A stretch of DNA of 64,000 bases from Mangrovibacterium diazotrophicum (GCF_003610535.1 NZ_RAPN01000001.1:3707320-3771319); one strand, 5' to 3'; positions 1 to 9,358 are shown, numbered from the stretch's first letter. The notes: a model not told the origin generated them from the letters alone. Made by a program: numbers and translations.

Positions 1-6
1 GTACCC

Positions 7-35
7 TTTGTCGTGTCAACTAATTTGTACATTTG
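7..35 (+). promoter_or_regulatory. Promoter of waaA
   Basis: A -33-like TTTG (7-10) and a perfect Bacteroidota -7 element TACATTTG (28-35) are separated by 17 bases. Transcription would start near 40-43. This places the upstream in-frame ATG at 33 inside the promoter and favours the ATG at 60 as the waaA start. Confidence 0.6.
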
Positions 36-59
36 CTTCCATCAAAAGAATTCGGTTTC

Positions 60-1295
60 ATGAATGCACTTTATCAGCTCGGAATATACTTTTACCGATT
101 GGCGGCCGCTGTCGCATCTCTTTTTAACGAGAAAGCCCGTTACTTTCATCGTGGGCAGAAACAGGTTTTTGGCTATTTGAAGCAAAACTTCCCTGTTGAT
201 TTTAAGGTTGTTTGGGTGCATTGTGCTTCGTTAGGCGAGTTTGAACAGGGCCGTCCGCTGATTGAAGCGATTAAGAAGCAACATCCGCAATATAAAATTC
301 TACTTACGTTTTTTTCTCCCTCGGGCTACGAGATCCGTAAAAATTACGATCAGGCTGACTTTGTTTGCTATTTGCCTGTCGATACGACTGGAAACGTCCG
401 CCGCTTTCTGGATTTAGTCAATCCGCAGATGGCCTTCTTTGTGAAGTATGAGTTTTGGAAGAATTACATGGAGGAGCTTTCCTCTCGAAATATTCCTTTG
501 TTTTTGGTTTCTGCTATTTTCCGACCCGAGCAGTTGTTTTTCAAATCGGGTGCACGGGCAAATTGGTATCGGAACGTGTTGAAAAGTGTTGCGCACTTCT
601 TTGTTCAAAACAAGCAATCGGCTGAATTGCTTTCGAAGTTTGGTTTTACGAACTACACGATAACCGGAGATACTCGCTTTGATCGTGTCGCTGAGATTGC
701 TGCGAACAGAAAAGATTTGCCCATTGTTGAACAATTTAAGGGTGATTCGCAGTTGTTGGTTGTGGGTAGTTCCTGGCAGCCTGACGAAGAATTGCTGGTT
801 GCTTATTTGGAGCAGAATCCGAACGTCAAGATGGTCTTTGCCCCGCACGAGGTGAAAGAGACGAATGTAAAGCGCTTAATTGGCTTGGTTCCCGTGCAGT
901 CAGTTCGTTATACACAGGCTGAAAAGACTGATTTGGCAACCGCGCGTGTATTGATCGTTGATTGCATCGGCGTCCTCTCCAGTATTTATCGGTACGCAGA
1001 CGTGGCGTATATTGGTGGCGGCTTCGGTGTTGGTATTCACAACACGCTTGAAGCGGCTATATATAATGTCCCGGTTCTTTTCGGCCCCATTTATCTTCGT
1101 TTCCAGGAAGCTGTTGAATTGGTGCGCCGGGGATTGGCTTTCCCTGTTCAAACTTCGCCTGAAGTTTGCGGGAAGTTGGATGAGCTTTTTGGACAGCCGC
1201 AAACTTTGGTTCAAATTGCCGAAGGTTGCCGCCAATTTATGGATGAAAATGTTGGTGCTACGCAACAGATTCTTGAAAAAGTTTTTAACAATTAA
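60..1295 (+). CDS. waaA: 3-deoxy-D-manno-octulosonic acid (Kdo) transferase
   Basis: This GT30 enzyme adds Kdo from CMP-Kdo to lipid A precursor at the inner face of the inner membrane, an essential step of LPS core synthesis. The 411-residue product has the usual length. The N-terminus has a hydrophobic anchor (about residues 1-20), then the motif HCASLGEFEQGRP, whose Glu60 lies where the catalytic base Glu60 of the E. coli enzyme lies. The C-terminal half has the CMP-binding GGGFGVGIHNTLEAA stretch typical of the family. I chose the ATG at 60 because the earlier in-frame ATG at 33 falls in the promoter. The gene stands alone; nothing indicates a lipid A operon here. Whether it adds one or two Kdo residues cannot be read from the sequence. 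Confidence 0.93.
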   Translation: MNALYQLGIYFYRLAAAVASLFNEKARYFHRGQKQVFGYLKQNFPVDFKVVWVHCASLGEFEQGRPLIEAIKKQHPQYKILLTFFSPSGYEIRKNYDQADFVCYLPVDTTGNVRRFLDLVNPQMAFFVKYEFWKNYMEELSSRNIPLFLVSAIFRPEQLFFKSGARANWYRNVLKSVAHFFVQNKQSAELLSKFGFTNYTITGDTRFDRVAEIAANRKDLPIVEQFKGDSQLLVVGSSWQPDEELLVAYLEQNPNVKMVFAPHEVKETNVKRLIGLVPVQSVRYTQAEKTDLATARVLIVDCIGVLSSIYRYADVAYIGGGFGVGIHNTLEAAIYNVPVLFGPIYLRFQEAVELVRRGLAFPVQTSPEVCGKLDELFGQPQTLVQIAEGCRQFMDENVGATQQILEKVFNN

Positions 1296-1622
1296 CAAAT
1301 TTCGAAACTTCCCCAAAGGGCATTACGTAGCAGGCGGAATTGTCCCGTAAATGCTTCATTTTCCGTTAACTTTTTCTCAGTTGTGCTTTCCTAAATTTAT
1401 CGTTTTGGTAAACATTTTTTAATTATCAAATATTCAACTAGCAGGTAGTCATCAAATTAACGTATTGAAGTTGATAACTTTCGGTCATTCTCCAAAATAA
1501 AGTATTCCATTTTTTTGACTCGGATATTATCTTGCATGAAGGAAAATTGACGTAAACAAAACTGGTTTCTCTCTTTGTAAACAATCAGTTAATTGCATTA
1601 ACCCTTCTTAATTTTTTGGTGT
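1296..1622. other. Intergenic region upstream of nrdJ
   Basis: This is 327 bases of AT-rich DNA between waaA and nrdJ. I see no convincing ORF, no B12-box (GCCACTG) that would suggest a cobalamin riboswitch, and no perfect TAnnTTTG promoter. GTAAACA occurs at least three times (about 1410, 1553 and 1577), which might be a regulator site but is weak evidence. The region must hold the nrdJ promoter. Confidence 0.5.
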
Positions 1623-4187
1623 ATGGCTTTTAAAAATGCGGTTATAGCGCCTCAAGTGGGCAAGGAGACTTTCTCCCAAGATGAAGCGTTCCAGGAAACG
1701 CTCAAGTATTTTAACGGCGACGATCTGGCTGCTCGCGTATGGGTAAACAAATACGCGTTGAAAGATTCGTTTGGCAATATCTACGAACAAAGTCCGGATG
1801 ATATGCACAAACGTTTGGCGGCGGAAATCGCACGAGTTGAAAAGAAGTATGAAAACCCGATGGGTGAGCAGGAAATTTATCAGTTGTTGAAAGACTTTAA
1901 ATTTATTGTTCCGCAAGGTGGTCCGATGACCGGTATTGGAAATGATTACCAGATTGCCTCCCTTTCTAATTGCTTTGTAGTTGGAAACGAAGGTAACTCT
2001 GACTCTTACGGAGGTATCATGAAGATCGACCAGGAGCAGGTTCAACTGATGAAACGCCGCGGTGGTGTTGGACACGATTTGTCTCACATCCGCCCGAAAG
2101 GCTCTCCTGTGAAGAACTCGGCATTGACTTCAACCGGCATTGTTCCGTTTATGGAACGTTACTCAAACTCGACTCGCGAAGTGGCTCAGGATGGCCGTCG
2201 CGGAGCGTTGATGCTTTCGGTGTCTATTAAACACCCCGATTCAGAAAAATTTATCGATGCCAAGCTGGAACAAGGGAAAGTTACCGGGGCAAACGTATCG
2301 GTAAAAATCCACGACGACTTCATGAAGTCGGTTGAAAGTGGAAAACCATATAGCCAACAGTATCCGATCGATGCTGAGGTTCCTACTTATTCAAAAGAAA
2401 TTGACGCGAATGGATTGTGGCAAAAAATTGTACACAATGCCTGGAAATCAGCTGAACCGGGAATCCTGTTCTGGGATACAATCATCAAGGAATCGGTTCC
2501 GGATTGTTATGCCGACTTAGGTTATAAAACAGTATCGACTAACCCTTGTGGTGAAATTCCATTGTGCCCTTATGATAGCTGTCGTTTGCTGGCCGTGAAC
2601 CTGTATTCGTATGTTGAAAATCCATTCACCTCTCAGGCTAAATTCAACTTCGACCTGTTTAAAGAGCACGTTGCTTACGCACAGCGGATGATGGATGACA
2701 TCATTGATCTGGAGTTGGAAAAAATCGACGCTATTATCGGAAAGATCGATGCTGACCCGGAAGGTGAAGATATTAAACATGTGGAACGCAGCCTGTGGGA
2801 AAAGATTCAGACCAAAGCCCGCGAAGGCCGTCGTACCGGTGTTGGGATTACTGCAGAAGGTGACATGTTAGCAGCTTTAGGCTTGTGCTACGGAACCGAC
2901 GAAGCAACTGATTTCAGCGAAGAAATTCATAAGACTTTGGCTGTAGAAGCCTACCGTTCATCTGTAAAAATGGCGAAAGAGCGTGGCTCATTCACTATTT
3001 ATAGTGCAGATCGCGAGAAAAACAACCCGATGATTAACCGGATTCGCAAAGAAGATGAAGCGTTGTATCAGGATATGGTGAAATACGGTCGTCGTAATAT
3101 CGCGTTGCTGACCATTGCACCAACCGGAACAACCAGTTTGATGACTCAAACAACTTCGGGTATCGAGCCTGTGTTTATGCCGGTTTACAAACGTCGTCGT
3201 AAAGTGAACCCGAATGACAAAAATGTTCGTGTTGACTTCGTTGATGAAGTAGGTGATAGCTGGGAAGAATACACTGTATTCCACCACAAATTCATCACTT
3301 GGATGCGGGCGAATGGCTACGAAGTGAAGAAGAACTATCCGCAGGATGAGCTGGACGAATTGGTGAAAAAGTCACCTTATTACAAGGCAACTTCAAACGA
3401 TGTTGACTGGTTGAACAAAGTTCGTATGCAGGGACGTATCCAAAAATGGGTTGACCACTCAATCAGCGTAACCATCAACTTACCTTCTGATGTGGAAGAA
3501 AGCTTGGTAGGTAAACTTTATTTCGAAGCTTGGAGAAGTGGTTGTAAAGGTGTAACCGTTTATCGCGACGGCTCTCGCTCCGGAGTATTGATCTCGAACA
3601 AGAAAGAAGATAAAAAAGAAGGTGAGTTCTCACTCGGGTTCCCTACCAAACGTCCGGAAGAGTTGGAGGCAGAAGTTGTACGTTTCCAAAATAACAAAGA
3701 AAAATGGGTTGCTTTCATCGGTTTAATCGATGATCTGCCTTACGAAATCTTTACCGGTTTGCAGGATGACGAAGACGGTATCCTATTACCTCGTTCAGTT
3801 ACAAAAGGAAAGATTATTAAAAACCGCGATGAAGACGGTAACTCTCGTTATGACTTCCAATACGAGAACAAACGCGGATACAAAACGACAATCGAAGGAC
3901 TGTCATACAAGTTCAACCCGGTATTCTGGAACTACGCGAAATTGATCTCTGGAATTCTTCGTCACGGAATGCCTATTCACAAGGTTGTGAACACGGTGAC
4001 CAGTTTGCAGTTGGATAACGACACCATTAACAGCTGGAAAGCCGGTGTTGCCCGTGCTCTGAAGAAATACATTCCGAACGGAACAATTGCTGAAGGTGCT
4101 GCTTGCGGCGAATGCGGTTCTAAAAATGTGATCTACCAGGAAGGATGTTTGACTTGTCCGGACTGCGGATCATCAAAATGCGGTTAA
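1623..4187 (+). CDS. nrdJ: Adenosylcobalamin-dependent (class II) ribonucleotide reductase
   Basis: The enzyme reduces ribonucleotides to deoxyribonucleotides using adenosylcobalamin as radical source, with or without oxygen. The 854-residue chain has the family landmarks: SNCFV with Cys117 (first active-site cysteine of the redox pair), NPCGEIP with Cys309 (thiyl radical cysteine) and Glu311, and a C-terminal cysteine-rich tail of two CxxC motifs followed by a final Cys, used to re-reduce the active site or bind zinc. Length fits the single-chain NrdJ family. It starts at ATG 1623 and is monocistronic, closed by a strong terminator right after the stop. It implies that the cell makes or imports B12. 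No class I or III subunits are in the window. Confidence 0.95.
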   Translation: MAFKNAVIAPQVGKETFSQDEAFQETLKYFNGDDLAARVWVNKYALKDSFGNIYEQSPDDMHKRLAAEIARVEKKYENPMGEQEIYQLLKDFKFIVPQGGPMTGIGNDYQIASLSNCFVVGNEGNSDSYGGIMKIDQEQVQLMKRRGGVGHDLSHIRPKGSPVKNSALTSTGIVPFMERYSNSTREVAQDGRRGALMLSVSIKHPDSEKFIDAKLEQGKVTGANVSVKIHDDFMKSVESGKPYSQQYPIDAEVPTYSKEIDANGLWQKIVHNAWKSAEPGILFWDTIIKESVPDCYADLGYKTVSTNPCGEIPLCPYDSCRLLAVNLYSYVENPFTSQAKFNFDLFKEHVAYAQRMMDDIIDLELEKIDAIIGKIDADPEGEDIKHVERSLWEKIQTKAREGRRTGVGITAEGDMLAALGLCYGTDEATDFSEEIHKTLAVEAYRSSVKMAKERGSFTIYSADREKNNPMINRIRKEDEALYQDMVKYGRRNIALLTIAPTGTTSLMTQTTSGIEPVFMPVYKRRRKVNPNDKNVRVDFVDEVGDSWEEYTVFHHKFITWMRANGYEVKKNYPQDELDELVKKSPYYKATSNDVDWLNKVRMQGRIQKWVDHSISVTINLPSDVEESLVGKLYFEAWRSGCKGVTVYRDGSRSGVLISNKKEDKKEGEFSLGFPTKRPEELEAEVVRFQNNKEKWVAFIGLIDDLPYEIFTGLQDDEDGILLPRSVTKGKIIKNRDEDGNSRYDFQYENKRGYKTTIEGLSYKFNPVFWNYAKLISGILRHGMPIHKVVNTVTSLQLDNDTINSWKAGVARALKKYIPNGTIAEGAACGECGSKNVIYQEGCLTCPDCGSSKCG

Positions 4188-4208
4188 TTAAAATTTGTGC
4201 CATACAAG

Positions 4209-4243
4209 AAAGGCTGACCAATTTGGTCAGCCTTTTCTTTTTA
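4209..4243 (+). terminator. Intrinsic terminator of nrdJ
   Basis: A perfect 12-bp stem, AAAGGCTGACCA with TGGTCAGCCTTT, has a 3-base loop and is followed by TTTTCTTTTT. It lies 21 bases after the nrdJ stop. Confidence 0.9.
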
Positions 4244-4275
4244 TGACGGGTGTAAAATTATAGCTGGTTGAGGGT

Positions 4276-5307
4276 TTAATTCCCCATGTTGATTTGACTG
4301 TTTATTTTGTCATTTTTAGCCTGATCAGGAAACTTCAGCGAATAAAGCATCGCTTCAACCTGGCGCAGATAGTTGCGTTTGTCGAAGCGCGGAGCGTAAA
4401 CAAATCCGTCGGCTACTACAATGCGGTTATTCGAAGCATCCAGCACGGCGAGGCTAACAAACGGCCCGCCCATGAAGTCGTGTTCTACGCGCCATAAACC
4501 ACGAATTTCGGCTGCATAGTTGTTCTTATAACTAAATACATTCATTGTTACCGGAAGGCGATGCTCGGTTACCATATAGCTTCCTGATGAAGGTCCTTCG
4601 ATGTATTTTTCCAGAACTGAATCCCGTTTGGCCAGCAAGTATGATTCGGTAAACGTACTGTCAGATGTGTAGGGAAAAGAGTACACTGCAACGCCCTGCA
4701 TGATTTCGGGAGTATCGTAACGCATCCACATAAAGTCAGTTCCCTCCTTGGCCACCTTAAATCCAACCGGTACGGTGAGGTCTACATTCAACTTTTTTAA
4801 GGCCGGTTCAACGCTCTTTTCACTGTATTTCGCATAATTGCCCATTAAGCGATCGCGTTCGGCCTTCAACAAGTATGCAACAATCCGGCTCGAGTTGGCA
4901 TTAAATACCTGGTCGAAATCTTCAGACGACTTCGCTGAAATATTGACAACAGCTTGCGGCCATGCCCAGATGTCTTTTTTGAATTCAACTTTGGCTGAAT
5001 CGATACTGGGCGAGATGCGCACGTTCACAATGTTGCGGCTCGTCTTAAAAATCTCCTTGAATGCGGCAGGTGGGACACTGATCAGGTCGAACAAAGGTTC
5101 GGCTTGTGGTAAAGAGATCTGTGGTTGAGCCAAAGTTTGCCGGATTGTTTCACCGACATTGCCATCCCATGTTTCTTTGGGGATCACGACCACGACTTCT
5201 CCTGCTTTGCCGGTTACTTTTTTTCGAAGTTTGGTGTCGTCCTTGCACGAGCTTAAGATTAAACTTAGGCTGACGAAAACAAAGAAAATGAGGCTTATAC
5301 GTTTCAT
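4276..5307 (-). CDS. DUF4837 family lipoprotein
   Basis: The 343-residue protein starts with a lipoprotein signal peptide (hydrophobic run, then LSSC lipobox, Cys20), so it should be anchored to a membrane and exposed to the periplasm or cell surface. The body matches my memory of the DUF4837 family, which is restricted to Bacteroidota and has no known function. It is mostly soluble, with mixed charged and aromatic residues and no catalytic motif I can name. It lies 125 bases downstream of tatA on the same strand but past a terminator, so it is likely its own transcription unit. Its stop is near the nrdJ terminator, with which it converges. Confidence 0.8.
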   Translation of the reverse strand: MKRISLIFFVFVSLSLILSSCKDDTKLRKKVTGKAGEVVVVIPKETWDGNVGETIRQTLAQPQISLPQAEPLFDLISVPPAAFKEIFKTSRNIVNVRISPSIDSAKVEFKKDIWAWPQAVVNISAKSSEDFDQVFNANSSRIVAYLLKAERDRLMGNYAKYSEKSVEPALKKLNVDLTVPVGFKVAKEGTDFMWMRYDTPEIMQGVAVYSFPYTSDSTFTESYLLAKRDSVLEKYIEGPSSGSYMVTEHRLPVTMNVFSYKNNYAAEIRGLWRVEHDFMGGPFVSLAVLDASNNRIVVADGFVYAPRFDKRNYLRQVEAMLYSLKFPDQAKNDKINSQINMGN

Positions 5308-5381
5308 GTTGCTGATTTTTACGGATGTGTAAGGATTTATACAAAAATCTTACCAGAGTGCGTGTTTTTGAATGTGTTGAT

Positions 5382-5410
5382 AAAAAAAATCCCGCCAAAA
5401 TATGACGGGA
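5382..5410 (-). terminator. Terminator of the tatA operon
   Basis: The hairpin TCCCGnC / GnCGGGA is followed on the minus strand by an eight-base T run. It lies just after the tatA stop and separates tatA from the DUF4837 gene. Confidence 0.75.
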
Positions 5411-5431
5411 GTGAATTATGTGTGTTGAAGT

Positions 5432-5632
5432 TTATTCTTTAACTTTTCCTTTTGGAGAGCTATCCTCTTCATCGTCGTCCTCTGAAGATGCCTTTTTGAA
5501 TTCCTTCATTCCTTTTCCAAGGCCTTTCATCAGCTCCGGAATTTTGCGTCCTCCAAATAACAGAAGAACAATAACCAATATAATGATGATCTCCTGCGGA
5601 CCGAACATTCCTAAAATAATTGATAACAGCAT
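5432..5632 (-). CDS. tatA: Twin-arginine translocase subunit TatA/TatE
   Basis: This 66-residue protein has the TatA plan. A short N-terminal transmembrane helix (about residues 10-27) is followed by the [22 protein letters not shown] amphipathic helix, then an acidic, Ser-rich cytoplasmic tail. TatA oligomers form the path through which folded proteins with RR signal peptides cross the inner membrane. It lies 52 bases after rseP on the same strand and ends the operon. A likely Tat client is encoded in the same window (the beta-propeller protein at 24148-25236, with an RRQFIQ signal). tatC is not in the window. Confidence 0.92.
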   Translation of the reverse strand: MLLSIILGMFGPQEIIIILVIVLLLFGGRKIPELMKGLGKGMKEFKKASSEDDDEEDSSPKGKVKE

Positions 5633-5684
5633 AGCTAAATAAGTTTAACGGTTTCTACAAAATTAGAAAAAATATAGTTGCTTC

Positions 5685-7019
5685 TTATTTAAAGAGTTTA
5701 AATATGTCGTTGGCATTGGCGAACAGCACCAGAGCCAGCAGAATAATCATACCGGTGATTTGTGCGTATTCCAGGAATTTCTCACCGGGCTTGCGTCCGG
5801 TAATCATTTCAAACAGGAGGAAGGTCACGTGACCACCATCCAGTGCCGGAATTGGCAGCAGGTTCATTACACCCAGGATGATCGACAGGAAGGCTGTCAT
5901 GTTCCAGAATGCGTACCAGTCCCAGGCTCCAGGGAAGATATTACCGATGGAGATAAATCCACCCAATGACTCGTATGCTTTGGTTTTTGGCGAGAAAATC
6001 AGTTTGAACTGTTTCAGGTAATCCTTCACTGTATTCACACCTTTGTTGATCCCCGCAGGAATTGATTCGGCGAAGGTGTACTTGGTGGTTTTCGTTTGGA
6101 GATACGACATCGTTTCCTCATCGAAATCAGCCTGGAAGCCCAGTTTACCCTCTTCTGAAACAACTACAGGGATGTCCATTGGTTGATTGTCGCGAAGGAC
6201 GCTGACCGTAACTTGCTTTTCCTTATGTGCACGCAAGTACTTAATAAATTGGTCGTAGAACTGGAATGTTTGTCCGTCAACGCTCACAAACTTGTCGCCT
6301 TTTTCCAAGCCAGCTTCCGAGGCCGGGCTGTCTTTTGCAACTTTGCCCACCGAGCAGTCGAACAGGTAACGTGGTGTGATATCTACTTCGCCTTTGATGA
6401 GCGGTACCAGGTGTTCGTCGGTAATTTCAATGTCAACTTTCTGTCCGTCGCGCTCCACGGTAATGGTGTGCGCTTTGTCGAGTACTACAGTTGGTAGAAT
6501 TTTCTGGAAGTTCTCGATGTATTGACCATCAACAGCCAAAATCTTGTCCCCGTTTTGCAGACCGATTTCTTCTCCGGCTTCATTGACCATGATACCGTAC
6601 TTCGCATTTTCAGTTGGCAAATACTCGGTTCCGTAAGCATACAAAATAGCGATGTAAATAATGAAGGCCAGGATGAAGTTCATCAGTACGCCCCCGATCA
6701 TAATCAACAATCGTTGATAAGCTTTTTTGGAACGGAATTCCCATGGTTGAGGTTCTTGTGACATCGCCTCTTTGTCCATCGACTCGTCGATCATCCCCGA
6801 GATTTTCACATAGCCGCCCAATGGCAGCCAACCAACACCGTATTCGGTATCGCCTTTTTTCACTTTAAAGAGCGAAAACCAAGGGTCGAAGAAAAGGTAA
6901 AACTTTTCAACCCGTGTTTTAAATAAGCGGGCAAAAGCATAGTGACCAAATTCGTGTAAAATTACCAGTATTGATAGACTTAAAATTAGCTGAGCAGCTT
7001 TTATCAGGACTTGTTCCAT
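5685..7019 (-). CDS. rseP: RIP site-2 zinc metalloprotease RseP
   Basis: This intramembrane protease cuts membrane-bound anti-sigma factors or signal peptide remnants. The 444-residue chain has the zinc motif HEFGH (His22, Glu23, His26) in its first transmembrane helix. Two PDZ-like regions follow in the middle (about residues 130-200 and 220-290). The C-terminal NLLPIPALDGGH motif supplies the third zinc ligand. Length and layout are normal for the family. It starts 6 bases after the dxr stop, a conserved dxr-rseP pairing in Bacteroidota, so the two are translated from one message. The sigma factor or anti-sigma target is not in the window. Confidence 0.95.
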   Translation of the reverse strand: MEQVLIKAAQLILSLSILVILHEFGHYAFARLFKTRVEKFYLFFDPWFSLFKVKKGDTEYGVGWLPLGGYVKISGMIDESMDKEAMSQEPQPWEFRSKKAYQRLLIMIGGVLMNFILAFIIYIAILYAYGTEYLPTENAKYGIMVNEAGEEIGLQNGDKILAVDGQYIENFQKILPTVVLDKAHTITVERDGQKVDIEITDEHLVPLIKGEVDITPRYLFDCSVGKVAKDSPASEAGLEKGDKFVSVDGQTFQFYDQFIKYLRAHKEKQVTVSVLRDNQPMDIPVVVSEEGKLGFQADFDEETMSYLQTKTTKYTFAESIPAGINKGVNTVKDYLKQFKLIFSPKTKAYESLGGFISIGNIFPGAWDWYAFWNMTAFLSIILGVMNLLPIPALDGGHVTFLLFEMITGRKPGEKFLEYAQITGMIILLALVLFANANDIFKLFK

Positions 7020-7025
7020 TCGTTT

Positions 7026-8198
7026 CTAGTGTGTTTTTAGACTTCTTTGTTTAATTAATGAAGTTGTTAACAATCGTGTTTCCTTATCGGTTTGAATATA
7101 ATCATTCAAATCCGGATTTTTTATGAAAGCGACTTTTTGCATGCTTTCTTCAATGATGTCGGGCATTTCAACGAAACGTACTTTTTCGCGAAGAAATGCT
7201 TGTACAACGACCTCATTGGCTGCATTCAAAATGCAGGGCATATTGCCGCCTTTATCCATGGCTTCGTAAGCTAGTGCAAGGTTACGAAAAATTTTTGTAT
7301 CAGGCTGTTCGAATGTCAGCGTGGGGTAATTCATAAAGTTGAAGCGCTCGAAATCAGAAGGCAGTCTCTGTGGAAAGTTCATGGCGTACTGGATTGGGAG
7401 CTTCATGTCGGGCAAACCCATCTGCGCTTTCATCGATCCGTCGCGGAACTGCACCAGCGAGTGCACAATGCTTTGCGGGTGGATCACCACGTCGATTTGT
7501 TCCGGTTTCAGATCGAACAACCACTTGGCTTCAATCACTTCGAACCCCTTGTTCATCATACTGGCCGAGTCGATGGTGATTTTAGCGCCCATGTCCCAGT
7601 TCGGATGTTTCAGTGCATCGGCAGTTGTAACGGTTTGCAATCGATCAAGGCTGAAACCGCGGAACGGACCGCCGGAAGCAGTCAGGTAAATCTTTTCAAT
7701 CTCGTTCATGTGCTCACCCGCCAAACATTGAAAAATGGCTGAGTGTTCCGAATCTACCGGGTAGATGTTCACCTTGTTCTCGATTGCCTCGCGGGTGATA
7801 ATTTCACCGGCAACAACCAGTGTTTCCTTGTTCGCCAGCGCAATGTGCTTTCCGGCGCGGATGGCGTTCAGTGTTGGCAGTAAACCTGAGTAGCCTACCA
7901 TGGCTGTCAACACCATATCGATCGAGTCCATTTGCACCACTTGCTCCAGTGCAGCTTTGCCGGCGTAGATTTTAATGTCCTCGTCTTTTAGTGCTTCGGT
8001 CAGAATTTCGTAGCGGCACTCATTGGCCACCACTACTGCATTAGGCTTGAACTTGCGGCTTTGTTCAATCAGTAAATCAATATTATTGTTGGCTGTCAGC
8101 ACTTCAACCTGAAAATGATCGGGATTTTGTTCGATCACTTCAAGCGCTTGTGTGCCGATAGAGCCGGTTGAGCCGAGAATAGCAATACGTTTTTTCAT
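7026..8198 (-). CDS. dxr: 1-deoxy-D-xylulose-5-phosphate reductoisomerase
   Basis: The second enzyme of the MEP isoprenoid pathway converts DXP to MEP with NADPH and a divalent metal in the cytoplasm. The 390-residue product begins with the nucleotide-binding motif ILGSTGSIG (residues 7-15). It carries NKETLV, the metal-site EHSAIFQ and the substrate loop region SGGPFRG, followed by HPNWDMGAKITIDSASMMNKG, all conserved in Dxr. The length is normal. It sits between the M23 gene (8-base gap) and rseP (6-base gap), so it is in the middle of the operon that starts at 9067. Confidence 0.96.
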   Translation of the reverse strand: MKKRIAILGSTGSIGTQALEVIEQNPDHFQVEVLTANNNIDLLIEQSRKFKPNAVVVANECRYEILTEALKDEDIKIYAGKAALEQVVQMDSIDMVLTAMVGYSGLLPTLNAIRAGKHIALANKETLVVAGEIITREAIENKVNIYPVDSEHSAIFQCLAGEHMNEIEKIYLTASGGPFRGFSLDRLQTVTTADALKHPNWDMGAKITIDSASMMNKGFEVIEAKWLFDLKPEQIDVVIHPQSIVHSLVQFRDGSMKAQMGLPDMKLPIQYAMNFPQRLPSDFERFNFMNYPTLTFEQPDTKIFRNLALAYEAMDKGGNMPCILNAANEVVVQAFLREKVRFVEMPDIIEESMQKVAFIKNPDLNDYIQTDKETRLLTTSLIKQRSLKTH

Positions 8199-8206
8199 AG
8201 GTCAGC

Positions 8207-9067
8207 TTAAAAATCAATGTAGTCCTGAGGGTTCAGCGGTGTACCTTTGTACCAAAGTTCGAAATGCAGGTGCGGGCCGGTTGTGAGTTCACCGGTGTTT
8301 CCCATAAAGGCGATGGCATCGCCTGCTTTCACAACATCGCCCACTTTTTTCAGTAGCTCCGAGTTGTGTTTGTATACCGAGATCAGGTTGTTTTGATGTT
8401 GGATGTAAATCACGTAGCCTGTGTCAACTGTCCAGTCGGCGAAAACAACGGTTCCGTCCAGTACGGCAGAGATGCGCGAGTTGGGTAGGCCAACTACGTC
8501 GGTGGCAAAGTGATTAATGTCTTCGTTAAAACCGTCTGTCACCATTCCTTTTAATGGGCGGAAAAAGTGAATGTTGGCTAAACTTGTCGAGCTGTTATCA
8601 CCTTTTTGAATGGAGAGGTCGAGTTGCTCTTCTAACAAATGCTGTTCAAATATCGAATCGTGATTATAGGTTTGCATGTTCAACTCAGCCGGCTTGAAGG
8701 TCGTGTCGACATTTGAAACCTGGTCGGCTGGAATTTCTCCGTTCATCAACGTCTGAATGGTTTTGAAATAGTTGTCGCGCAAAGCAAGCTGAGCTTCCAA
8801 CGAGTCAACCATAATTGCATTTTTGACCATCAAGTCGCGAACGTTGCCCGACGGGTAACCGGGAATGAATTCTTTAACCGGCGTCAGTGCAATAATCAAT
8901 ACAGTAATAAAGATCAGGAATAAACCACCCAGCCCGAACATGAGAAACACATTGATTCGTGTAAGGCGGGTGCTCCAAACAGTTTGAAAAGAGGTGTCGT
9001 TATAGATGATGAGCCGATACCGGTTCTTTAGCTTTTCTAAAATTTTCTTTTTTTTCTTTTCCTTCAT
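8207..9067 (-). CDS. M23 family metallopeptidase with N-terminal membrane anchor
   Basis: The 286-residue protein has a highly basic cytoplasmic N-terminus rich in Lys, one transmembrane helix (about residues 38-60), a periplasmic linker, and a C-terminal LytM/M23 domain (about residues 165-286). The domain ends with the metal-site motif GPHLHFELW. Such proteins cut peptidoglycan cross-links or act as inactive activators of amidases. The usual HxxxD ligand is represented here by NHFATDVVG, so the zinc site appears complete. It is the first gene of the operon with dxr, rseP and tatA, with a -7 element 20 bases upstream. Confidence 0.85.
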   Translation of the reverse strand: MKEKKKKKILEKLKNRYRLIIYNDTSFQTVWSTRLTRINVFLMFGLGGLFLIFITVLIIALTPVKEFIPGYPSGNVRDLMVKNAIMVDSLEAQLALRDNYFKTIQTLMNGEIPADQVSNVDTTFKPAELNMQTYNHDSIFEQHLLEEQLDLSIQKGDNSSTSLANIHFFRPLKGMVTDGFNEDINHFATDVVGLPNSRISAVLDGTVVFADWTVDTGYVIYIQHQNNLISVYKHNSELLKKVGDVVKAGDAIAFMGNTGELTTGPHLHFELWYKGTPLNPQDYIDF

Positions 9068-9086
9068 GCGCCCCCAATTGGATCGT

Positions 9087-9094
9087 CAAAATTA
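9087..9094 (-). promoter_or_regulatory. -7 promoter element of the M23-dxr-rseP-tatA operon
   Basis: On the minus strand this reads TAATTTTG, a perfect TAnnTTTG, 20 bases before the start codon. I see no clear -33 TTTG at the right distance. Confidence 0.5.
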
Positions 9095-9180
9095 GCAAGA
9101 TTAGGCAGATACCCACCTTTGCGGGGCTGAAATTAATACTTTTTAACGCAAGCAGAAAATTTAAAAATTTCACATTATAA

Positions 9181-9211
9181 TTTGGAAATAGAAAAACTTG
9201 TTCTATATTTG
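9181..9211 (+). promoter_or_regulatory. Promoter of the initiator tRNA gene
   Basis: TTTG (9181-9184), 19 bases, then TATATTTG (9204-9211): an exact match to the Bacteroidota -33/-7 consensus and spacing. It is placed to start transcription about 60 bases before the mature tRNA. Confidence 0.8.
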
Positions 9212-9277
9212 CAACCGCATTCGGGAAATGAAACACCGAAAACGTTCAAAAAAAGACTAAAAATATTTAAGATATAT

Positions 9278-9350
9278 TGCGGGGTGGAGCAGTTGGTAGC
9301 TCGTTGGGCTCATAACCCAAAGGCCGCACGTTCGAGTCGTGTCCCCGCTA
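9278..9350 (+). tRNA. Initiator tRNA-fMet (anticodon CAT)
   Basis: The sequence folds as a full cloverleaf: acceptor 9278-9284 with 9343-9349, D stem GAGC/GCTC, anticodon stem TTGGG/CCCAA, loop CTCATAA with anticodon CAT at 9311-9313, and T loop TTCGAGT. Three features identify an initiator: the GGG/CCC pairs at the base of the anticodon stem, an A11-U24 D-stem pair (elongators have pyrimidine 11, purine 24), and no Watson-Crick pair at 1-72 (U opposite U). CCA is not encoded; the bases after the discriminator are CTA. It has its own promoter and terminator. Confidence 0.93.
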
Positions 9351-9358
9351 CTACAGCA

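Noticed and set aside
1296-1622. Cobalamin riboswitch before the B12-dependent nrdJ
   Set aside because: Looked for, since nrdJ uses B12, but no B12 box or riboswitch-like layout is visible.
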